Origin: Azospirillaceae bacterium
GTDB taxonomy: Bacteria > Pseudomonadota > Alphaproteobacteria > Azospirillales > Azospirillaceae
Length of the DNA stretch: 64,000 bases
Direction of reading: 5' to 3'
Assembly (NCBI GenBank): GCA_031291675.1
Contig: JARLIO010000031.1
Location: 16,866-80,865 of the forward strand
In this document: in pieces, positions 58,476 through 64,000 of the stretch
Layout of the letters: each line of letters starts with the position of its first letter
Position numbering within the stretch: position 1 is the stretch's first letter
Position numbers and translations under genes: made by a program
Notes under the pieces: model-generated
Database searches by the model: none
What the model was told of the DNA's origin: nothing
Seen by the model: only the letters and a program-made list of their open reading frames with translations

Positions 58476-60443
58476 ATGCTCAATGTTCGTTCGATTTCCT
58501 CCCGTCTGGTCTTCGTGATCTCGCTGATCGTTGCGGTGACCTGTGGTGTCCTTGGGACTTTTGCGGCGATGCAGCAGCGTGCTTTGACAAGCCTCGCGCT
58601 CGATCAGCAGCTCAAATCCGAATATGACGGCGTCATGGCGTCGATCGATTATGAGGGGCGCGCCGCACTCGCGGTCAGCAGTGTCTTCGCGGCCCTGCCG
58701 CCGGTTGAGGAGGCGGTGGTCAAGGGGGATCGCGAGGCCCTGATGGCGCTGCTGGGCAAGGCGCAGGCGGGTTTGAAGGCTCAGGGCATGCCCTTCTTCG
58801 AGTTGATCCTGCCGCCGGCCCTGGTTCTGTTGCGGATCCACGATCCCAAGAACTATGGCGACGACGCGTCGGGGCGGCGGGCGTCGCTGGTCGAAGCCAA
58901 CAAGACCGGGACGGCGATCGTGGGGGTCGAGCCGGGGCGCGATTCGCTCAACATTTTTGGCATGACGCCGATCCTGCGCGACGGCAAGAGCCTCGCGGTG
59001 TCCGACGTTGGCATCACCTTCGGCCAAGCCTTCGTCGACCGGGTCAAACAGCGCTTCGGCGTCGATATCGCCGTGCATCGTTTTGATGGCAAGGGTTTTG
59101 TGACGCTGGCCTCAAGCTATTCGGGCGATGCGGTCGCGACGCCGGCGGAGATGACCCGCGCCCTGGACGGGCAGCCGTCACGCCGTGATGCCCGTGTCGA
59201 CGGGCATGCGGCCGCGTTCTATCTCGGGCCGATCCGCAATTACAGCGGCCAGGCCGTCGCGGTGCTCGAGGTGATCAAGGACACCACGGCCTATGACGCT
59301 GCGACGACGCGCGCGCAACACCATCTGATTCTGGGAACGGCGGGCATCCTCGCGGTCGCCATCATCCTGGCCATTATCCTGGGCCGCAGCCTGTCGCGCC
59401 CGGTGTCTGCGATCACCGCCACGATGCACCGGCTCTCCAGCGGCGACACCGACGTCGCGATTCCCGGCAGGGCCCGCAAGGACGAGTTCGGCACGATGGC
59501 GATGGCGGTCGATGTGTTTCGCAAGGCCATGATCGAGACGCGCGCGATGCAGGAGGCACAAGAGGCGCTGAAACGCGAGGCGGAACGCGAAAAGCGCGAG
59601 ATGTTGCACGCCATGGCCGATCGTTTCGAGACGGACGTGAAGGGTCTGGTTGGCGCGGTGTCGCACGCGACCACGGAGATGCAGCAGGTCGCGGGTGCGA
59701 TCACCAGCAGTGCCGGCCAGACCTCGGAGCGCACCTGCGCCGCCGCTGCAGCGTCCGAACAGGCTTCGAGCAATGTCCATACCGTCGCGGCCGCCGCCGA
59801 GGAACTCGCGACATCGGTCGCCGAAATCGGCCGTCAGGTCGCCCATTCCGCGGATGTCGCCGACGATGCCGTCGTCAAAGCCCGATATGTCACCGAGACG
59901 GTCGGGAATCTCGCGTCCGCCGGCGAGAGGATCGGCGAGGTGGTGCGCCTGATCAGTGCCATTGCCAGCCAGACCAACCTGCTGGCGCTCAATGCCACGA
60001 TCGAGGCGGCGCGCGCCGGCGATGCCGGCAAGGGCTTCGCCGTTGTCGCGTCCGAGGTTAAGAACCTGGCCAATGAAACGGCCAAGGCGACCGAGGAGAT
60101 CACCAATCAGGTCGCGTCGATCCAATCCGCGACGGGGGTTTGCGTCAGCGCGATCGGCGGTATCAGCGGTACCATCGAGGAGATCAGCGGGATCGCGACC
60201 ACGATCGCCGCCGCGGTCGAGCAACAGGACGCGGCGACCCGGGAGATCGCGCGCAACGTTCAACAGGCGGCATCGGGAACCAGCGAGGTCTCGCGCAATG
60301 TTGCCGGGGCCAGCAGCGCCGCGGAGCAGTCGAGCGCGTTGGCCAACACGGTTCTGAACTCATCCGGCACGCTATTTGAACATGCCGCGACGTTGGCCCA
60401 GCATGTTGATCAATTCCTGGTCGGGTTGCGCAACGCGGCATAG
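58476..60443 (+). CDS. Methyl-accepting chemotaxis protein with periplasmic Cache-type sensor
   Basis: 655-residue transmembrane chemoreceptor. One membrane helix lies near residues 8-32, a periplasmic sensor (sCache/dCache-like) follows to about 285, then a second helix ([18 protein letters not shown]), HAMP (about 310-360) and the cytoplasmic signalling hairpin whose tip ([20 protein letters not shown], then [20 protein letters not shown]) is fully conserved. No CheR/CheB-binding pentapeptide ends the protein. ATG 58476 has AAGGTG 5 nt upstream. Ligand unknown. Confidence 0.95.
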   Translation: MLNVRSISSRLVFVISLIVAVTCGVLGTFAAMQQRALTSLALDQQLKSEYDGVMASIDYEGRAALAVSSVFAALPPVEEAVVKGDREALMALLGKAQAGLKAQGMPFFELILPPALVLLRIHDPKNYGDDASGRRASLVEANKTGTAIVGVEPGRDSLNIFGMTPILRDGKSLAVSDVGITFGQAFVDRVKQRFGVDIAVHRFDGKGFVTLASSYSGDAVATPAEMTRALDGQPSRRDARVDGHAAAFYLGPIRNYSGQAVAVLEVIKDTTAYDAATTRAQHHLILGTAGILAVAIILAIILGRSLSRPVSAITATMHRLSSGDTDVAIPGRARKDEFGTMAMAVDVFRKAMIETRAMQEAQEALKREAEREKREMLHAMADRFETDVKGLVGAVSHATTEMQQVAGAITSSAGQTSERTCAAAAASEQASSNVHTVAAAAEELATSVAEIGRQVAHSADVADDAVVKARYVTETVGNLASAGERIGEVVRLISAIASQTNLLALNATIEAARAGDAGKGFAVVASEVKNLANETAKATEEITNQVASIQSATGVCVSAIGGISGTIEEISGIATTIAAAVEQQDAATREIARNVQQAASGTSEVSRNVAGASSAAEQSSALANTVLNSSGTLFEHAATLAQHVDQFLVGLRNAA

Positions 60444-60450
60444 TGTGATG

Positions 60451-60485
60451 CCGATCCGCGATGAGCCTCACTCATCGCGGATCGG
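60451..60485 (+). terminator. Strong hairpin after the chemoreceptor gene
   Basis: A 15-bp perfect stem CCGATCCGCGATGAG / CTCATCGCGGATCGG with a 5-nt loop, starting 8 nt after the stop. There is no T-tract, so it may end transcription with Rho or protect the mRNA 3' end. Confidence 0.65.
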
Positions 60486-60600
60486 GGATCGCAAGGGCGG
60501 AAGCCTCGGGCTCGTGTCCGCCTTCCCAGGGATGGCAGAAAGCGGGCCGCGACCAGGGCCGATCGTTCCAACAAATATCTGATCAACCCAATAACTGAAG

Positions 60601-61044
60601 ATGGATGTGAATGCGATGTTGTCACGAGATCTTGCGCGGGCCTTGGCGATTTCCCTGGCCATTGGGATGGCGCCATCGATCGCCTTTGCCGATGGTGGCT
60701 ACACGAGCCAGCCGCTGATTGCGACGGGCAAGACGATCATGGGTGAGCCGATCATCTACCCGACGACGGGGCCAGCCCTGATCACGGCGCGCACCTCGAC
60801 CTTTGCGCCGGGAGCCACGACCATCCTGCATCAGCATGGCGTACCGCTGTTCACCTATATTCTCGAAGGCGAACTGACCATCGATTATGGGTCCTCCGGG
60901 GTCAAGACCTACAAGAAGGGTGAGGCCTATGTCGAAGCGATGCATGTGACGCACATGGGCAAGAATCTGGGGACGGTGCCCGTGGTGATTCTGGCCGTCT
61001 ATATCGGTGCCGAGGGTGCGGAGAATACCATCCCGGTGCAATAG
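60601..61044 (+). CDS. Secreted cupin-domain protein
   Basis: 147-residue protein with a Sec signal peptide (LARALAISLAIGMAPSIAFA, cleavage near residue 31) and a single small cupin barrel: TILHQHGVPLFTYILEGELT (metal-binding His residues and Glu) then YKKGEAYVEAMHVTHMGKNL. Periplasmic cupins of this size are often uncharacterised. The last six codons and stop are duplicated in frame by an 18-bp repeat (61027-61062). Confidence 0.85.
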   Translation: MDVNAMLSRDLARALAISLAIGMAPSIAFADGGYTSQPLIATGKTIMGEPIIYPTTGPALITARTSTFAPGATTILHQHGVPLFTYILEGELTIDYGSSGVKTYKKGEAYVEAMHVTHMGKNLGTVPVVILAVYIGAEGAENTIPVQ

Positions 61045-61062
61045 ACCATCCCGGTGCAATAG
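61027..61062 (+). repeat. Perfect 18-bp tandem repeat over the cupin stop codon
   Basis: ACCATCCCGGTGCAATAG occurs twice back to back. The unit encodes TIPVQ-stop, so the second copy repeats the C-terminus and stop in the same frame without being translated. Confidence 0.9.
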
Positions 61063-61402
61063 ACCGGGCCGGCCCGCCCCGTTGCAATCGCCCCGCCGCA
61101 ATCGCCCCGCCTTTCAACCCGGATTGCCGGGCGCCCCGTCGACGCGGCGCCCGGCCATCATGCTTGGGAAAGGCCGTCGGAACGCGGACCCGCAGAGCGG
61201 GCCGGTGCGTGCCACGAGCACGCAAAAAACTGGAATCAGCCCAAACGCATGATTGATATTAACGATATTTAAAAAGATTTCATGAAACTGGGTGTGAAAC
61301 CACCGTCTGTTTCGACTGGAACGCTGAGTGTAAACCCCCGAGACCAACGCCGGCATCGACGCCACCATGTCGATGGATCCGGTGATAGGGCGGAGGGTTA
61401 CC
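61045..61402. other. 358-nt region before the response-regulator gene
   Basis: Holds the second copy of the 18-bp repeat, a 14-bp repeat (61084-61111) and an AT-rich stretch (61240-61290) likely to contain the promoter of the response-regulator gene. I see no clean sigma54 or sigma70 site. The last bases are GGAGGG for the next gene. Confidence 0.5.
61084..61111. repeat. Perfect 14-bp tandem repeat
   Basis: GCAATCGCCCCGCC occurs twice back to back, 22 nt after the 18-bp repeat, in non-coding DNA. Confidence 0.85.
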
Positions 61403-62773
61403 TTGAGTTGCCAGAGGTCGACGGTTTTATTGGTTGATGACGACCATGACATGCGGTGGGTCATGCGGAGTGTCATGAACGATGCGGGTTTCGATGTCGT
61501 GGAAGCTGACGAAGGCGGAAGCGGACTGGAATTGGCGGCCCAGCGAACGCCGGATGTCGTGCTTCTCGACATCCGGATGCCGGGCCTGGGCGGTGTGGAG
61601 GTGCTGCGCCGCCTCCAGCGTCTCGACGCAGGTCTGCCGGTTATCGTCGTGACCGCCCATGGCACCATCTCGGGCGCCGTCAGCGCCATTCGGGACGGGG
61701 CCTTCGAATATGTCACCAAACCGTTCCGCAATGAGCATCTCGTAGAAACCGTGCAGCAGGCCATGGCGCGGCGATCGGCGGTACGATGCCCAAGCGCCGG
61801 CGGAATTCGCGATGCGCTCACCGCCAGCATGGGACAGAGTCCCGCCATCCAAGCTCTGGTTGCCGAGGTCGAAGCCGTCGCCTCGACCGATTATTCGGTC
61901 GTCATCAGCGGCGAGACCGGCGCGGGCAAAGAGGTTGTCGCCCGTTGTCTGCATGTGCACGGCCCGCGGGCCAATCATCCGCTGGTCATCATCGATTGCG
62001 GTGCCATCGCCGAAAGCCTCACCGACAATGAGTTCTTCGGTCATGAAAAAGGGGCGTTCACCGGAGCCGGCGATCGCCGCCGCGGCTCGTTCGAGGCCGC
62101 CGGCAACGGCGGGACGATCTTTCTCGACGAGGTCGGAAACCTTGCCCCCACCGGCCAGAAAGCCCTGCTGCGGACGCTTGAGGATCACACCATTCATCGC
62201 GTTGGCGGCACCGAGATGATCGAACTCGACATGCGCGTCATCGCGGCGACCAACGACGATCTCCGGGACCGCGCCAAAAGCGGCAGCTTTCGCGAGGATC
62301 TCTTTTTCCGTCTCGCCGAATATGTGATCACGGTTCCGCCGTTGCGCGCCCGGACGGAAGACATTCCCTTCCTGGCGCGGCGTTTTCTGGAGAGTGCGCG
62401 CGCCAGTCTGGGACGGCCATCGATCGACATCCATCCGGCCGCTTTCGATCTGCTCCGCGCCCATCGATGGCCCGGGAATGTTCGAGAGTTGCGCAATGTC
62501 ATGCGGCGAGCGGCACTCACGACGTCGGACATCATCACGCCCGACCTGCTCCGCGTTGGCGGTTTCGGCACCAATGCACCGGCGGTTCCACCGGAGCCGG
62601 TGTCGGCCGGCGCCGCGTCGCTCGGTCATCGGGTCCGCGACCAGGTCCGCGCGGTCGAGCGTGATGCCGTCGTTGGGGCGCTCGAACAGGCCAAAGGCAA
62701 CAAGGCCGAGGCCGCCCGTCTTCTGGGCATTGACTACAAGACTTATCGCACGAAACTGAAAATGCTGACCTGA
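61403..62773 (+). CDS. NtrC-family response regulator (sigma54 activator)
   Basis: 456-residue three-domain activator. Receiver: DDD near residue 11, phospho-acceptor Asp56 (VVLLDIRMPG), Thr in VVTAHGT, Lys in YVTKPF. AAA+: Walker A GETGAGKE, GAFTGA in [11 protein letters not shown], Walker B FLDEVGN, FREDLFFRLAE. Fis-type helix-turn-helix at the end (NKAEAARLLGIDYKTYRTKL). TTG 61403 has GGAGGG 5 nt upstream; an ATG at 61367 gives 12 more residues without a ribosome site. No histidine kinase lies beside it. Related NtrC-type regulators occur in proteobacterial gas-vesicle clusters, and a gvp gene follows. Confidence 0.9.
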   Translation: MSCQRSTVLLVDDDHDMRWVMRSVMNDAGFDVVEADEGGSGLELAAQRTPDVVLLDIRMPGLGGVEVLRRLQRLDAGLPVIVVTAHGTISGAVSAIRDGAFEYVTKPFRNEHLVETVQQAMARRSAVRCPSAGGIRDALTASMGQSPAIQALVAEVEAVASTDYSVVISGETGAGKEVVARCLHVHGPRANHPLVIIDCGAIAESLTDNEFFGHEKGAFTGAGDRRRGSFEAAGNGGTIFLDEVGNLAPTGQKALLRTLEDHTIHRVGGTEMIELDMRVIAATNDDLRDRAKSGSFREDLFFRLAEYVITVPPLRARTEDIPFLARRFLESARASLGRPSIDIHPAAFDLLRAHRWPGNVRELRNVMRRAALTTSDIITPDLLRVGGFGTNAPAVPPEPVSAGAASLGHRVRDQVRAVERDAVVGALEQAKGNKAEAARLLGIDYKTYRTKLKMLT

Positions 62774-62906
62774 GCGTTCGGCCAGAGAACGCCGCCACCG
62801 GATCCATCGCTGAAATTTCAGTGCTTTCAAAGGTCTCTCCCCGACAAACGGGAGGTGGCGAACGAGAGGCATTGTCAGATGCCGGGCGCAAGAGGCTTCC
62901 CCATCC

Positions 62907-63794
62907 ATGAGAGATCCAATGAGAGATGTTGCGTCGCTGTCGTGTTGCGCGCCGGCCCCTGTCCTGGAAAGCGGGGAGGCGGTTTGCCTCTTCGCCTTCG
63001 CGCTGTCGGCAGAGCCACACCATGGCCCTTCCGGGGGAGGCGATCCGGGCGGGGACGATTTAGCGGGAGGCGATCCAGCGGGGCGTGGACTCCTGCTGCA
63101 TCGCATTGGATCGGTCACTGCTCTGGTCGGCATCGTTTCGCTTGCGGATTATTGCGGCGCCGGCGCCGAGCGTCGCCTGGCTGACCTCGCGTGGCTTGCC
63201 CCCCGCGCCCGGCGCCATGCCGAGATCGTGGCGCAGACGATGCAATGGTCGCCGGTTTTTCCGGCCCCCTTTGGTACGCTCTACAAGAGTTTCGACAATC
63301 TCACCGCGTTCATCCAGCGGCATCACGCGACGATCGTCGGGTTTCTGCGAACCGTCGTCGATAAGGAGGAATGGGAGCTGCGGGCCGACGGCCAATTCGA
63401 TAGTCCCGAAACCCTCGATCAACTGGCATGCGCCGCGCGGCCGGAATGGCGGGATTTGCCAAAGGGCGTCCGATACATGCGGCTGTGTCGCGATCGGAGC
63501 GCGTTGCTTGATTTCGGCCGTGTCGAGGCCACCGCGCTGGTCAGCGATCTTATCAAGGAACTTCAACCTTTGACGGACGCATTTCGCCAGCATGACAACG
63601 GACAGCGGATGGAATCGAGCGCGACCGAATCGATCGCGCGTTACGCCCTCCTCGTGGCGAAGACGAACGCCGCTACCCTGTGCGAGAGCGTGCGGGAGGT
63701 CGCGCTTGTCGCCTCGCGCCGCCATGTTGCGATCACTTTGTCGGGCCCCTGGGCCCCGTTCAGCTTCCGGCCGGATCTGAATGCACCGACCTGA
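62907..63794 (+). CDS. Gas vesicle protein GvpL/GvpF family
   Basis: 295-residue protein. LADLAWLAPRARRHAEIVAQ, PVFPAPFGTLYKSFDNL and FLRTVVDKEEWELR (about 90-155) match the GvpF/GvpL N-terminal domain; the C-terminus HVAITLSGPWAPFSFRP is the family ending. GvpF/L acts early in assembly of the buoyancy vesicle shell. The N-terminus has a 30-residue Gly/Asp-rich loop (near 47-62). The remaining gvp genes, if present, lie beyond the window. Start ATG 62907 or 62919. Confidence 0.85.
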   Translation: MRDPMRDVASLSCCAPAPVLESGEAVCLFAFALSAEPHHGPSGGGDPGGDDLAGGDPAGRGLLLHRIGSVTALVGIVSLADYCGAGAERRLADLAWLAPRARRHAEIVAQTMQWSPVFPAPFGTLYKSFDNLTAFIQRHHATIVGFLRTVVDKEEWELRADGQFDSPETLDQLACAARPEWRDLPKGVRYMRLCRDRSALLDFGRVEATALVSDLIKELQPLTDAFRQHDNGQRMESSATESIARYALLVAKTNAATLCESVREVALVASRRHVAITLSGPWAPFSFRPDLNAPT

Positions 63795-63883
63795 GGCTTG
63801 GCTTTGATCGGTCACGATCAAGCGGATTGGTATCAGCCGCCCACCGGCCTGGGGCCGATCCGCGGTGAATGAAACTTCGCAGT

Positions 63884-64000
<117 letters not shown>

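Noticed and set aside
63036..63086. Imperfect repeat GGGAGGCGATCC in the GvpL/F gene
   Set aside because: Copies are separated and diverged; it simply encodes the Gly/Asp-rich loop.

Overview
The window is high-GC, gene-dense chromosomal DNA from an alphaproteobacterium. The call rests on the short HisG, the hisD/UPF0262/phosphatase gene string, the DUF2948 gene beside murA, a CIRCE-controlled groESL and the style of the CoxL/CoxG genes. The order Rhodospirillales is plausible but the sequence does not prove it. The last 117 bases are pure G, which looks like a two-colour sequencing or assembly artefact.

Layout. 1-6052: a polyamine-type ABC importer operon, a GcvA-type LysR regulator and a GhrA-type dehydrogenase, all on the minus strand. 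6154-6835: a VapBC-like toxin-antitoxin pair. 6964-9046: groES-groEL behind a sigma70 promoter and a degenerate CIRCE operator. 9184-12844: a coiled-coil protein, tRNA-Thr(GGT), a small conserved protein, dcd, murA and DUF2948. 12937-25586: an organosulfur (dimethyl sulfone type) regulon. 25632-31305: a pentapeptide-PilZ protein, hisG-hisD-UPF0262-phosphatase and a possible lipoprotein. 31376-37105: an XRE regulator with a divergent MFS pump, an NhaP2-type antiporter, a frameshifted glycine-rich lipoprotein and a glutamine amidotransferase. 37126-58084: a molybdenum-hydroxylase (cox form II) operon on the minus strand, split by a seven-gene defence island at 42205-53154. 58476-63794: a chemoreceptor, a secreted cupin, an NtrC-type response regulator and a gas-vesicle GvpL/F gene.

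Two systems stand out. The first is the island inside the cox operon. In transcription order it encodes an ankyrin-repeat/sigma70 fusion, a MORC/MutL-like GHKL ATPase, a Z1 helicase, a PD-(D/E)XK (DUF4420) protein, an AIPR protein, a Vsr endonuclease and a C5-cytosine methyltransferase. The ATPase-Z1-nuclease-methylase core resembles computationally predicted MORC-type restriction systems. An ankyrin-sigma70 protein as the first gene is unusual and suggests the island carries its own transcription switch.

The second is the sulfone regulon. A sigma54 activator with no N-terminal sensor carries an SsuA-like solute-binding domain at its C-terminus. On each side of its gene lies a good -24/-12 promoter facing outward, each preceded by two tandem copies of a GTTGCC-type element 30-32 bp apart at nearly the same distance from the promoter. 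One promoter drives an amidohydrolase and a DszC/SfnC-like monooxygenase. The other drives an FMN reductase, SfnG, a Liv-type ABC importer and SfnB. The simplest reading is that one fusion protein senses a sulfur ligand in the cytoplasm and switches on both operons.
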